Origin: Telluribacter humicola | GTDB lineage: Bacteria; Bacteroidota; Bacteroidia; Cytophagales; Spirosomataceae | Direction: 5' to 3' | DNA length: 64,000 bases | Assembly: GCF_017355935.1 (NCBI RefSeq) | Contig: NZ_JAFIQT010000001.1 | Coordinates: 744,001-808,000, forward strand | Shown here: piece by piece, positions 7,769 through 17,266 of the stretch | Position numbering within the stretch: the stretch's first letter is position 1 | Layout of the letters: each line of letters starts with the position of its first letter | Position numbers and translations under genes: made by a program | The notes under the pieces: generated by a model | The model's input: the letters and a program-made list of their open reading frames with translations, nothing else | What the model was told of the DNA's origin: nothing | Database searches by the model: none

Positions 7769-8518
7769 TTATAGAATTTGCATAGGAGGGGTCGGCCATT
7801 TTCCGATCTCACATTGTGTAGCCGGGCCGCTGGTAATTAGGGTATGTATGTCCGAAAGATGGCACACCTGATAAGCCGCTACCTTATTAATTTTTTTAGA
7901 CGTTGTGCAGATGACTGTGTGGCTGGCAATGTGCATCATCTGCCGCTTAAGTCGTGAATCTTCATAGTGACAGACTGTAAGTCCCTCTTTAGGGTGTATG
8001 CCTGCTACTCCCATAAAGTACAGATCAGCCTTGAAGTGGCGTAGTTGACTGGAGGTTTCGCTGCCGAGTGTAATCTGGTGGCGCTTGATAACCGAACCGC
8101 CCAGCAAGATTACCTCTACCAGTGGGTGGCTGGTCAGGGATATAGCCAGTGGAGGGCTATTGGTTATAACAGTTAGCTCCAGATGATGGGGAATATACCT
8201 GGCGATATGTAGGTTTGTTGTACCTCCATCCATCAGGATAGTCTGCCTGCTTCGAAGCAGAGACTGTGCCTTTTCGGCTAGGGGGGTGAAATCAGCGTCA
8301 GAACATCCCGGGCTATTAAGTGCCTCAATAGAGAAATAAGAGTTAGCAATGGCACCTCCATGCACTTTTTTCAGAAGTCCCCGTTCTTCCAGCTCAATGA
8401 TGTCACGCCGGATACTGTCGTAGGAGACATCCAGTTCCTGACTTACAGCAACCAGTGATACCTTCTTGTCCTTATCAAGCTTATCTAAGATCCAGCGTTG
8501 ACGTTCGTCCTTAAACAT
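7769..8518 (-). CDS. DeoR/GlpR-family transcriptional regulator
   Basis: 249 residues, normal for the family. The N-terminal winged helix-turn-helix (residues 1-58) shows the DeoR pattern RQRWILDKLDKDKKVSLVAV then SYDSIRRDIIELEERGLLKK and VHGGA. The C-terminal DeoRC sensor domain (about residues 78-230) has the family marks ILMDGGTTNLHIARYIP, VITNSPPLA, VILLGGSVIKR and DLYFMGVAGI; it normally binds a sugar phosphate. It is divergent from the SusC/SusD locus and upstream of the FAD/Fe-S oxidoreductase, so it could control either or both. Candidate operators lie in the shared upstream region (8581-8597 and 8623-8639). Confidence 0.92.
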   Translation of the reverse strand: MFKDERQRWILDKLDKDKKVSLVAVSQELDVSYDSIRRDIIELEERGLLKKVHGGAIANSYFSIEALNSPGCSDADFTPLAEKAQSLLRSRQTILMDGGTTNLHIARYIPHHLELTVITNSPPLAISLTSHPLVEVILLGGSVIKRHQITLGSETSSQLRHFKADLYFMGVAGIHPKEGLTVCHYEDSRLKRQMMHIASHTVICTTSKKINKVAAYQVCHLSDIHTLITSGPATQCEIGKWPTPPMQIL

Positions 8519-8580
8519 GAGAAAAGAATAGGCGAATGAGATTATGTAAATGCAACTATTTCTTCTTTTCTACTTACAAA

Positions 8581-8597
8581 TTTGCATATACTTGCAG
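8581..8597 (+). promoter_or_regulatory. Candidate DeoR operator, copy 1
   Basis: TTTGCATATACTTGCAG matches a second site 42 bases downstream at 15 of 17 positions. Each site has two TTGCA words in the same direction 10 bases apart, one helical turn. It lies 63 bases upstream of the DeoR start. Confidence 0.5.
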
Positions 8598-8622
8598 TGC
8601 TATTGGAGTATTTTTCTATTAC

Positions 8623-8639
8623 TTTGCATTTATTTGCAG
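8623..8639 (+). promoter_or_regulatory. Candidate DeoR operator, copy 2
   Basis: TTTGCATTTATTTGCAG is the partner of the site at 8581. The start-to-start spacing of 42 bases equals four helical turns, so bound protein would sit on one face of the DNA. Confidence 0.5.
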
Positions 8640-8972
8640 CAAGTATCACCATAAAGAGAAAAAATACAACAGTATACTGCCAGTTGCATATTTTTATTGT
8701 ATCTGTTTGTATTATCAATACATATTATTGTAATTTGCTACATAAAATGTCTATTTAATACAACTAATTCTAGATATTATAATACGTCTTATAATATACG
8801 TCTTAAAGAATTAGTACTTACGGTTGAGTAAAGACTCCTTGATGATTTCGATATTCTGTGTGCTACATATACCTATACCTACCTGGTACACTGACCTACG
8901 CCATAGAAGCCTGGGCAGATGAACAAAGAACTTGCAGTAGTAAATTTAATTTAACCAACAATCAATCAACCT

Positions 8973-11900
8973 ATGATGAATCAATCCTACACAACTAGTC
9001 GTAAACGGCGGGACTTTGTGGGCTTTAACCGTCTCTGGCTAACAGCATTGGCTTTGTTAGTTTCAGTTGGCATGGTGGCGGCTCAGGATGTTACCGTATC
9101 AGGAAAAGTAACAGATATCCAGGGCATGGGTATGCCGGGTGTGTCTGTTACGATACAAGGAACAACGCGAGGTGCTAATACCAACGTAGATGGTAGTTAT
9201 ACTATAGCCGCTCCGGCTAATGCAACGCTGGTGTTCAGCTTTGTGGGATACAAAGCGGAGGAGGTACCCATCAACAACCGGTCAACTATAAATGTAACGC
9301 TGGCCGAAGATACCAAGGCACTGGAAGAAGTGGTAGTAGTAGGATACGGTACCCAGAAACGTAAAGAGATTTCGGGTACGGTATCAAGCATCAGCAACAA
9401 AGAGTTTAACGCGGGTGTAGTGACCAACCCACTCGAAGCTGTGCAGGGTAAAGTAGCCGGTCTGAGCATCAACCAGACAGGTAGTGACCCTAACGCACGC
9501 CCTACAGTACGTCTGCGCGGAGTAGGTTCACTGGCTGCCGGTTCGGAGCCATTGTATGTAGTAGATGGTGTACCGGGTGTACCCATTCAGAACATCTCTC
9601 CCAACGACATCGAAAGCATTGATGTACTTCGTGATGCTTCTTCGGCTGCTATCTACGGATCACGTGCCTCCAATGGGGTAATTATCGTAACTACCAAGCG
9701 GGGTAGAAGTGGTGTGGCGACAGTAGACTACAATGCTTACACAGGTATAAGCACAGTAGCCCGGGCTCCTGATTATATGAATGCAGAAGAGTACCGCGCC
9801 GCTGCCCGTGATCTGGGCTTTACGCTGGACGACAGAGGGGCTAATACGAACTGGTTTGAGGAGATTACCCGTACTGCTCCCGTTAATCAGCAGGATCTTG
9901 CGTTCTCAGGAGGTACAGATAACTTCAGCTATCGTGCATCACTGGGCTACCTCAATCAGCAGGGGGTAGTGAAGAAGTCAGGTTATGAGCGGGTAAGTGC
10001 CCGTATCAACCTGGATCAGACTGCTCTGAACGGTAAGTTAAAGATCGCTACCAGCTTGTCAGCTATCACGGGTAAGCGTGATTTTGTGAATTACGATGCG
10101 TTTGCATACGCAATAACCAACCTGCCTACTGACCCGATCTATACAACTGATCCCAATGAGCAGACACCTTCTCAGGCCGGATACTTTGAGCGTCTGGGAG
10201 CGTTCTCCATCTTTAACCCGATCGCCGAGCTGAACGAAACTACCCAGTATGCTAAAACATTCGAGTTTCTGGGTAATATCAATATGCGGTATAGCATCAC
10301 TAAAGACCTTACCTTTGGTGTAAACGGAGCGTTGAAAGGCTACAATCAGAATGTAAGCTACTATAAGAGTCGTGTTCCTAAATCAGGAATCGCGACACAG
10401 GGTTTAGCGATCAAAGGTACTAACGTGGGACCTGTTAATGATGCCTTCGGTTTCATGCCTCCTACTGATGATAAGCTGCTGGAATTTACCCTCAACTACA
10501 ACAAGCAGTTCGGTAACCTGAACTTCGGAGCATTGGGAGGATACTCTTACCAAGATATAACTACCGAAGGTTTCATAGCCCGAAACAACAATTTCATTAC
10601 GGATGATATCCTGTTTGATAACCTTGGTGCCGGTGCCGGCCTTGCCTTAGGACAGCGTGCCAATGATGCTGTTGGTTCGTACCGCAACAACTACAAGTTG
10701 ATTTCATTCTTTGGTCGTGTTACTGCCGCATTGAGCGAAAAGTACTTTGCTACTGTGAACATTCGTCAGGATGGTTCGACCAAGTTCGGAGCCAACAACA
10801 AGTGGGGACTTTTCCCATCGGCTTCCTTGGGCTGGACACTGAGCGAAGAGGAGTTCCTGAAAGGAAACGAAACACTTAACAATCTTAAGCTTCGTGTTAA
10901 CTACGGACAGACCGGTAACTCAGAAGGTATTGGTGCATACAGAACGTTAGCTCTGCTGGGACCTGGTGCCAAGTACTATGACAATGGTAACTGGCTGCCC
11001 TCGTACCGCCCCGTACAGAACCCTAACCCTGATCTGAAGTGGGAAGTAAACGAGAACTACGGTATGGGTGTTGACTTCGTATTATGGAATTACCGTCTGA
11101 CGGGTTCACTGGACTACTATGTACGTAATACCCGCGACCTGCTGTACGAAGTAACGGCACCTCTTGAAATCAAACCTCTGTTCCCGACTATTCTTGCCAA
11201 CGTAGGTTCTATGCGTAACCAGGGGGTGGAACTGTCACTAAACGGTCTGATTGTTGACAAAACCAACTTTAAGTGGGAGGCCGTCCTGGCAGCCGCTACT
11301 CTTAAAAATGAAGTAGTGAGTCTATCAAGTGGTATCTTCAATGCTCCTGATCAGATCTTTATTGGTACGGGTCTGGGAGCGGCTACCCGCGGAACTTCTA
11401 ACGTTAATTTCAACGTGATCCAGGCCGGATCTTCAATTGGAGCTATCTATGGCTATGAAGTAGTTGATATCAACTCTGAAGGCCAGTATGTAATCCGGGC
11501 TGCTGATGGAAGTACTTATTCTGCGGTTGATGAATCAGGTGCTTCGCAGCTGAATCAGGCAGACCGTAAAGTAATCGGAAGCCCACTACCTAAGGTTACG
11601 GGTTCTCTTACCAATAACTTTACGTACGGTAACTTTAGCCTGAGCATGTTGCTAAACAGCGCATTTGGTAATAAGATCTTTAACGCGGAGCGTATGCAGT
11701 ACGCACGTGCTACGGGTCGTATTCCTGATGAAAACACGCTGAGAGAAGCAGCTACCTCACCGGTAAAATCTGAGCTTACCGATGGATTTGACTACTTTGT
11801 AGAGGACGGCAGCTTTGTTCGTCTGTCTAACTTCCGCCTGGGGTATAACATCCCTGTTAAAGGTGTACTCCGGAATGCCCAGGTGTACGTAGCTGGAAAC

Positions 11901-12035
11901 AATCTTTTTGTACTGACTAAGTTTAAGGGAGTAGATCCTGAGCTTAACACAGGTACCATCAACTCTGGTATCTACACGAAGCAGCAGTTCCCTAAGTCAC
12001 GTTCATACCAGCTGGGTATAAACCTTTCATTTTAA
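8973..12035 (+). CDS. SusC/RagA-type TonB-dependent outer-membrane transporter
   Basis: 1020 residues, the usual SusC size. A signal peptide (LTALALLVSVGMVAA, cleaved near residue 38) is followed by a carboxypeptidase-D-like domain (about 41-122: VTVSGKVTDIQGMGMPGVSV, GSYTIAAPANATLVFSFVGY). The plug domain begins at LEEVVVVGYGTQKRKEISG and carries the SusC marks VQGKVAGLSI and DASSAAIYGSRASNGVIIVT. The remainder is a beta-barrel ending in a C-terminal Phe. With the SusD partner it would import an oligomeric or complex nutrient across the outer membrane using TonB energy. The substrate is not evident: the locus lacks a glycoside hydrolase and instead carries FG-GAP lipoproteins and a haloperoxidase. 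Confidence 0.95.
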   Translation: MMNQSYTTSRKRRDFVGFNRLWLTALALLVSVGMVAAQDVTVSGKVTDIQGMGMPGVSVTIQGTTRGANTNVDGSYTIAAPANATLVFSFVGYKAEEVPINNRSTINVTLAEDTKALEEVVVVGYGTQKRKEISGTVSSISNKEFNAGVVTNPLEAVQGKVAGLSINQTGSDPNARPTVRLRGVGSLAAGSEPLYVVDGVPGVPIQNISPNDIESIDVLRDASSAAIYGSRASNGVIIVTTKRGRSGVATVDYNAYTGISTVARAPDYMNAEEYRAAARDLGFTLDDRGANTNWFEEITRTAPVNQQDLAFSGGTDNFSYRASLGYLNQQGVVKKSGYERVSARINLDQTALNGKLKIATSLSAITGKRDFVNYDAFAYAITNLPTDPIYTTDPNEQTPSQAGYFERLGAFSIFNPIAELNETTQYAKTFEFLGNINMRYSITKDLTFGVNGALKGYNQNVSYYKSRVPKSGIATQGLAIKGTNVGPVNDAFGFMPPTDDKLLEFTLNYNKQFGNLNFGALGGYSYQDITTEGFIARNNNFITDDILFDNLGAGAGLALGQRANDAVGSYRNNYKLISFFGRVTAALSEKYFATVNIRQDGSTKFGANNKWGLFPSASLGWTLSEEEFLKGNETLNNLKLRVNYGQTGNSEGIGAYRTLALLGPGAKYYDNGNWLPSYRPVQNPNPDLKWEVNENYGMGVDFVLWNYRLTGSLDYYVRNTRDLLYEVTAPLEIKPLFPTILANVGSMRNQGVELSLNGLIVDKTNFKWEAVLAAATLKNEVVSLSSGIFNAPDQIFIGTGLGAATRGTSNVNFNVIQAGSSIGAIYGYEVVDINSEGQYVIRAADGSTYSAVDESGASQLNQADRKVIGSPLPKVTGSLTNNFTYGNFSLSMLLNSAFGNKIFNAERMQYARATGRIPDENTLREAATSPVKSELTDGFDYFVEDGSFVRLSNFRLGYNIPVKGVLRNAQVYVAGNNLFVLTKFKGVDPELNTGTINSGIYTKQQFPKSRSYQLGINLSF

Positions 12036-12051
12036 CAACTTGTACTGATAG

Positions 12052-12073
12052 GCAGCCTGATAAGTCAGGCTGC
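12052..12073 (+). promoter_or_regulatory. Hairpin between SusC and SusD genes
   Basis: A 9-bp perfect stem GCAGCCTGA / TCAGGCTGC with a TAAG loop lies in the 92-base gap. No T-run follows, so it is more likely to stabilise or trim the mRNA than to end transcription. Confidence 0.55.
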
Positions 12074-12127
12074 ACATAATAAACAGTTGTAAACAATCGT
12101 AAAGAATATCCTAACAATATTATCACT

Positions 12128-13606
12128 ATGAAAAAATCCATTATCTATCTGGCATTGGCAGGCGCTATAACGATGGCATCCTGTACCAATCTAGAAGAGT
12201 CGGTTTACGGTGTGGTTCCCAAAGAAGGGTTTGGTGGTACACCGGAGCAATTAGCCGCCCTTCTGGGTCCTGCCTATTCAGGAATACGTAGTTATGCTGA
12301 TCTTATCCATAATGCCGAAACTACTACCGATGTAATGATTGTACCTACCCGGGGTAGGGACTGGTACGATGGTGGGGACTGGCTGAACTACAACCGCCAT
12401 ACCTGGCCCACTACACATGGTCCGATCAATAACATATGGGGCTGGCTGTACGAAACAGGTATCAACACCATTAACAACCTGATCCCGCAGGTAGATGGCA
12501 ATACAGACGCTATTGCTGAGCTGCGTGCAGTACGTGCTTTTTACTACCTGATCGCCCTGGATACCTTTGGTAATGTACCCATCATCACAGAAAGCACGAC
12601 TGGCCAGGTTACTAACAGCACACGCGCACAGGTGTATGCCTTTGTAGAAAAGGAGCTTACCGAAGCACTTCCTAATCTGATAGAAGGAAAAGCCTACGGA
12701 CGTATCAACAAAATGACAGCGCACGCTCTGTTGGCTAAGCTGTACCTGAATGCGCAGATTTACAAAGGTGCACCGGAGTGGCAAAAAGTAATTGATGAGA
12801 CTACACTGATCATCAACTCTGGTGAATACGTGCTGGAGCCTAACTTCTTTGACAACTTCTCCGTTCGTAACGAAAACTCTAAGGAGAACATCTGGGCTAT
12901 TCCATTTGATCGTTTCCAGGCGGGTGGTATGAACATCCCTTACCGTACCCTGCACTACGGAAACAAACTGACTTACGGGCTGGCTGATACTCCATGGAAC
13001 GGTTTCGCTTCACTGGCTGATTTCTACAATTCATTTGACAACGAAGATGTTCGTAAAAGAATGTTCATCGTTGGTCCTCAGTACGCTGCCGATGGTACTC
13101 AACTGCTGACCGATGCCGGTCTTCCGCTGGTATTTACTCCTGAAGTTAGCAAAGATGAATTTGCCTCTTCTGATCCTGAATATCAGGGAGCGGGTGCACG
13201 CCTTGGTAAGTATGAGATCCAGCGCAACAACTCCGTAACCGATCAGGACAATGACTGGGCTATGCTGCGTTTAGCGGATATGCACTTGATGCGCGCCGAA
13301 GCTAACTTCCGTCTGGGTAAGACGGCAGAGGCTATTGCAGATGTAAACCTTGTACGGGATCGTGCCAATGTGAATCCTTTGACTACACTGACACTGGATG
13401 CTATACTGGCAGAACGTGGTCGTGAATTGGCCTGGGAGGGATGGCGTCGCAGTGACCTGATCCGCTTTGGTGAGTTTACCAATGTAGGAGGTGAATTCTC
13501 AAGCAAGTTCATGAGGAACCCGGCTCCGCATACTATCCTGTTCCCGATCCCGCAGCAGCGTCTGGATGCGAACCCAGGTCTTAAGCAGAATCCCGGATAC
13601 AATTAA
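12128..13606 (+). CDS. SusD/RagB-type outer-membrane lipoprotein
   Basis: 492 residues with a lipoprotein signal peptide; the lipobox is ITMASC (Cys 20). It is the substrate-capturing lid of the preceding SusC transporter. The N-terminal SusD-like region (VYGVVPKEGFGGTPEQLAAL, then AELRAVRAFYYLIALDTFGN) and the C-terminal RagB/SusD region (AMLRLADMHLMRAEANFRLG, LAWEGWRRSDLIRFGEF, FPIPQQRLDANPGLKQNPGY) are both present, so the protein is intact. It follows SusC with a gap of 92 bases that holds a hairpin, and is closed by a strong terminator at 13627. The pair is therefore a self-contained transcription unit. Confidence 0.94.
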   Translation: MKKSIIYLALAGAITMASCTNLEESVYGVVPKEGFGGTPEQLAALLGPAYSGIRSYADLIHNAETTTDVMIVPTRGRDWYDGGDWLNYNRHTWPTTHGPINNIWGWLYETGINTINNLIPQVDGNTDAIAELRAVRAFYYLIALDTFGNVPIITESTTGQVTNSTRAQVYAFVEKELTEALPNLIEGKAYGRINKMTAHALLAKLYLNAQIYKGAPEWQKVIDETTLIINSGEYVLEPNFFDNFSVRNENSKENIWAIPFDRFQAGGMNIPYRTLHYGNKLTYGLADTPWNGFASLADFYNSFDNEDVRKRMFIVGPQYAADGTQLLTDAGLPLVFTPEVSKDEFASSDPEYQGAGARLGKYEIQRNNSVTDQDNDWAMLRLADMHLMRAEANFRLGKTAEAIADVNLVRDRANVNPLTTLTLDAILAERGRELAWEGWRRSDLIRFGEFTNVGGEFSSKFMRNPAPHTILFPIPQQRLDANPGLKQNPGYN

Positions 13607-13626
13607 TTGCCAGTATATTATGTGTA

Positions 13627-13654
13627 GAAAAGGGAGTCTTTTGACTCCCTTTTC
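13627..13654 (+). terminator. Terminator after SusD
   Basis: A perfect 12-bp stem GAAAAGGGAGTC / GACTCCCTTTTC with a TTTT loop, 20 bases after the SusD stop; TGTTTA follows. Confidence 0.75.
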
Positions 13655-13830
13655 TGTTTATAGGAAGCCGCCCCGCCGGGCAACAGTCGGTAAATAGAGC
13701 TTAGCAGTGGCTACCTGTAGAAGTTATACCGGCCGATATATACATAAACCTCGTCCCGGCTACGTTTTATGCTCTGCCAAACAACCATAAACTGTTGGTT
13801 TTAAATTAATGAGAATGAGTGCAGAATCGT

Positions 13831-13838
13831 TAATTTTG
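13831..13838 (+). promoter_or_regulatory. -7 promoter element (TAATTTTG)
   Basis: A full match to TAnnTTTG 25 bases before the ATG of the first FG-GAP gene. No TTTG is found at the usual -33 distance. It suggests separate transcription after the SusD terminator. Confidence 0.4.
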
Positions 13839-13863
13839 TATTCTTTCTATTTAAAATAAGAAT

Positions 13864-16800
13864 ATGCGTACTATAATCTGGTGTGTTGCTGTCGTAGGAC
13901 TTGCCCTGACGGGATGTAAACGATCGACTGACGACCAACTATTTGAATCCCTCTCTTCCTCTGTGACCGGTATTGATTTCGAAAATCGAATTCTGGATAA
14001 GAAGGAGCTTAACATATTTAACTATCGTAATTTTTATAACGGTGGGGGCGTAGCCATTGGAGATGTAAATGGCGATGGCCTGGCCGATATATTCGTTACT
14101 TCCAACTTTGAGCAAAACCGCCTTTACCTGAATCAGGGTAGTACTCCGGGTGAAGAGTGGAAATTTGAAGATGCTACCGAACAGGCTGGCGTGGGAGGTA
14201 CCAAAGCCTGGTCTACGGGCGCTACCTTTGCCGACGTTAACGGTGACGGCCGCCTGGATATCTATGTATGTAATGCTGGAAATGTGCAGGCGGGTAGCCG
14301 GGGTAATGAGCTCTTTATCAATAAGGGAAATAATGCGCAGGGAGTCCCTGTGTTCGAAGAAAAAGCGGCGCAGTATGGCCTGATAGACGGAGGATTCTCT
14401 ACCCATGCAGCTTTCTTTGACTTCGACCGGGACGGTGATCTGGACATGTACCTGCTCAACAACAGCTTTACCCCCGTTGATAAGCTGGGCTACCAGAACT
14501 TCCGGGCCATGCGTGATAAGCTGGGAGGTGATAAGCTATTTAGGAATGATGGCGCTAAATTCACCGACATAAGCGAAGAATCTGGTATCTACGGCAGCCT
14601 TATTGGCTTCGGCTTAGGTATTACTATTGGCGACGTCAACCACGACAACTGGCTCGACATCTACATCTCCAATGACTTCTACGAGCGGGACTACCTGTAC
14701 ATCAATCAGCAGGATGGTACTTTTAAGGAGTCCCTCGAAAGCTATATGCCTCACATCAGTCTCTCATCCATGGGGGCGGATATTGCGGATATCAACAACG
14801 ACGGCAACCTGGACATATTCGTGACGGATATGCTCCCCGAGGACGATGCCCGGCTAAAAACTACCTCTGTTTTTGAGGGACATGAGGTCACTGCACTGAA
14901 GCGTGATCGTGATTACTGGCACCAGTACATGCGTAACATGCTGCACCTCAACAATGGCGACGGTACCTTTACCGAAGTAGGCCAGCTGGCTGGGGTACAC
15001 GCCACCGACTGGAGCTGGGGTGCACTCATCTTCGACATGGACAGCGACGGGCAGAAAGATCTGTTCGTAGCCAATGGTATCGTTAAAAATCTCACCGATC
15101 AGGACTACGTGGCCTTTCTGGCCGATCAGAATAACATACAGGCTATGATCGAAGGCCGGATGAAGTTTGATTACCGCGAGTTTGTGAATATGATCAGCTC
15201 TACGCCTATTCCTAACTACGCGTTCCGGAATGAGGGAGGATTGAAGTTTGACAACAAAGCCAAAGACTGGGGACTGGGCAAGGCCAGCTTCTCCAACGGA
15301 GCGGCCTACGGTGACCTCGACAACGACGGAGACCTGGACTTGGTGGTGAATAATAACAACGAACCACTGAGCGTATTTCGTAACAATTCGGTAGAGCGCT
15401 ATAAGAAGCACTACCTGCGGGTGAAGCTACAGGGAACAGGAAATAACCCCAACGCGATCGGAGCCAAGGTGTATGTACACCAGCCCCAGGGTACTCAATT
15501 CCTTCAGCAGATGCCTAACCGGGGTTTTCAGTCATCTAGCGATCTGACTCTCATCTTCGGTCTTAATGCTACTCCGGCTATCGATTCGGTAACAGTTGTC
15601 TGGCCTGACGACCGGATGCAGGTACTCCGTAAGCCCGCGGCTGATACGACGCTGGTACTGCGCTATACCGATGCCAAAGGGACCTGGAAAGCTCCAGTAC
15701 CATCCAGCAGTCGGGTACTGCCCTTTGCTGATGTGACCGGAGCCACCCGACTGGATTTTGTACATACTGAGAACGAATTCATAGATTACAACCGGGATGG
15801 GCTGCTCAAGCAGAAGTACTCTACCCAGGGACCTGCCCTGGCCGTAGGAGATGTCAACGGCGATGGGCTGGATGACGTGTACTTTGGAGGAGCGGTCGGT
15901 CAGGTGAGCCAGCTCTATATACAGGGAGCTAACGGTACTTTTGCCAAGGCCCCGGAGGTAGCCTTCCAGGCAGCCAGGGCCTCAGAAGAGGTGGCTGCTC
16001 TTTTCTTCGATGCGGATGGGGACAAGGACCTGGACCTGTACGTAGTTATGGGGGGCAATGAGTACCTGACGGACAATCCGCTGCTGCTGGACCGATTCTA
16101 CCGCAACGATGGCAAGGGAGGCTTTACGTATGAGGCCGATGCGCTTCCGGGTCTTACTACCAGCGGAGCCTGCGTACGGGCAGCCGACTTTGACCGCGAT
16201 GGCGATCAGGACCTGTTTGTGGGCTCGCGCCTCGTACCGGGTCAGTATGGATACGATCCTCTGAGCCAGCTGCTGGTCAACGATGGCAAAGGCCATTTTA
16301 CTGATCAGTCACAGACTATCATGGCTCAGTTAAATGACCTGGGTATGGTGACCGACGCACGTTGGGAAGACCTGGATAAGGACTCGTATCCCGATCTTAT
16401 TATCGTGGGGGACTGGATGCCCATTACTGTTTATAAAAACGAAAAAGGAAAGAAGCTGACCCGCCTCGATGTACCTTCACTGATGAAGAGCAATGGCTGG
16501 TGGAACTGCATCTATCCCGAAGATATAGATGGCGATGGCGATGTGGATTTTGTGCTGGGTAACCTGGGGCGGAATACAAAGCTGGTAGCTTCGCCGGACC
16601 GGCCGGCTCAGCTATATACCAACGACTTTGACCGAAACGGATCGGTGGAGCAGGTAATAACCTGCTATAACCGTGATGGAAAAAGCTACCCTATGGTACT
16701 CAAGCCGGACCTGCAGAAGGTACTACCCGTGATCAAAAAGAAATATGTCAAGCACGCTGACTACGCCGGCAAGGCCATCGAAGAGTTGTTTACTACTGAG

Positions 16801-17235
16801 CAGATGCGGGGGGTAGTTAAGAAAGCGGTTTATACTCCTAACACAACCCTGCTGATTAACAACGGCGGGCTTAACTTCGAGATGAAGGCGTTGCCCCTGG
16901 AAGCCCAGCTTTCACCTATCTTTGGAATCAGCACTGTAGACTACAACGGCGATGGTAGCAAAGACATTCTGCTGGCGGGTAATTTCTACGATGTCCTGCC
17001 GGAGCTAGGCCGCTATGACTCTAACTACGGTTTGGTACTGCGTTCAAAAGGCAATCATGAGTTTGAGGCCATGAAACCCAATGATACAGGTTTCCGTTTG
17101 AGTGGTCAGATCCGTAGAATGCAGATGGTACGTGGTAGTGGCGGGCAGCGTTGGCTGGTACTCGCCAAAAACAATGACAAAGCGCAGGTTATGACCCTGA
17201 CGCCACCCTCTGCTGCCCTGGCAGCCAGGAAATAA
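13864..17235 (+). CDS. FG-GAP/VCBS repeat lipoprotein with ASPIC/UnbV domain (copy 1)
   Basis: 1123 residues. The lipobox LTGC (Cys 18) predicts an outer-membrane lipoprotein. Thirteen calcium-binding FG-GAP-type motifs (DxNxDGxxD style, such as GDVNGDGLADIFV, FDFDRDGDLDMYL, EDIDGDGDVDFVL) are arranged seven before and six after a central ASPIC/UnbV domain (GAKVYVH, MPNRGFQSSSDLTLIFGL, IDSVTVVWPD at about residues 535-585). The repeats should fold into two beta-propellers. Family members are surface or secreted proteins of unclear role, often beside SusCD genes; binding or presenting a ligand is inference. It is followed by a paralog 31 bases downstream with the same domain order. Confidence 0.9.
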   Translation: MRTIIWCVAVVGLALTGCKRSTDDQLFESLSSSVTGIDFENRILDKKELNIFNYRNFYNGGGVAIGDVNGDGLADIFVTSNFEQNRLYLNQGSTPGEEWKFEDATEQAGVGGTKAWSTGATFADVNGDGRLDIYVCNAGNVQAGSRGNELFINKGNNAQGVPVFEEKAAQYGLIDGGFSTHAAFFDFDRDGDLDMYLLNNSFTPVDKLGYQNFRAMRDKLGGDKLFRNDGAKFTDISEESGIYGSLIGFGLGITIGDVNHDNWLDIYISNDFYERDYLYINQQDGTFKESLESYMPHISLSSMGADIADINNDGNLDIFVTDMLPEDDARLKTTSVFEGHEVTALKRDRDYWHQYMRNMLHLNNGDGTFTEVGQLAGVHATDWSWGALIFDMDSDGQKDLFVANGIVKNLTDQDYVAFLADQNNIQAMIEGRMKFDYREFVNMISSTPIPNYAFRNEGGLKFDNKAKDWGLGKASFSNGAAYGDLDNDGDLDLVVNNNNEPLSVFRNNSVERYKKHYLRVKLQGTGNNPNAIGAKVYVHQPQGTQFLQQMPNRGFQSSSDLTLIFGLNATPAIDSVTVVWPDDRMQVLRKPAADTTLVLRYTDAKGTWKAPVPSSSRVLPFADVTGATRLDFVHTENEFIDYNRDGLLKQKYSTQGPALAVGDVNGDGLDDVYFGGAVGQVSQLYIQGANGTFAKAPEVAFQAARASEEVAALFFDADGDKDLDLYVVMGGNEYLTDNPLLLDRFYRNDGKGGFTYEADALPGLTTSGACVRAADFDRDGDQDLFVGSRLVPGQYGYDPLSQLLVNDGKGHFTDQSQTIMAQLNDLGMVTDARWEDLDKDSYPDLIIVGDWMPITVYKNEKGKKLTRLDVPSLMKSNGWWNCIYPEDIDGDGDVDFVLGNLGRNTKLVASPDRPAQLYTNDFDRNGSVEQVITCYNRDGKSYPMVLKPDLQKVLPVIKKKYVKHADYAGKAIEELFTTEQMRGVVKKAVYTPNTTLLINNGGLNFEMKALPLEAQLSPIFGISTVDYNGDGSKDILLAGNFYDVLPELGRYDSNYGLVLRSKGNHEFEAMKPNDTGFRLSGQIRRMQMVRGSGGQRWLVLAKNNDKAQVMTLTPPSAALAARK

Positions 17236-17266
17236 GATTCTTTCATCTGTGTGATTGATATTGATA

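Larger units (their letters stand above)
8519..8972. promoter_or_regulatory. AT-rich divergent regulatory region, DeoR / SusC
   Basis: 454 bases without a credible gene, much richer in A and T than its surroundings. It contains two near-identical 17-bp sites (separate entries), further scattered TTGCAT words near 8550 (minus strand) and 8683, and an imperfect direct repeat with the shared core ATACGTCTTA around 8783-8805. A promoter-like TTTG ... TAATTTG pair (about 8706-8737) could drive SusC with a leader of about 230 bases, but the -7 word is one base short of TAnnTTTG. Confidence 0.6.

Noticed and set aside
8536-8733. A 65-codon open frame in the DeoR/SusC intergenic region
   Set aside because: The translation is low-complexity, rich in Tyr, Phe and Cys as expected from AT-rich DNA, and it overlaps the candidate operators; no family signal.
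14854-15411. Long antisense frames inside the FG-GAP genes (also 17333-18178)
   Set aside because: They arise from the repetitive Asp/Asn/Gly codons of the sense strand and are not credible proteins.
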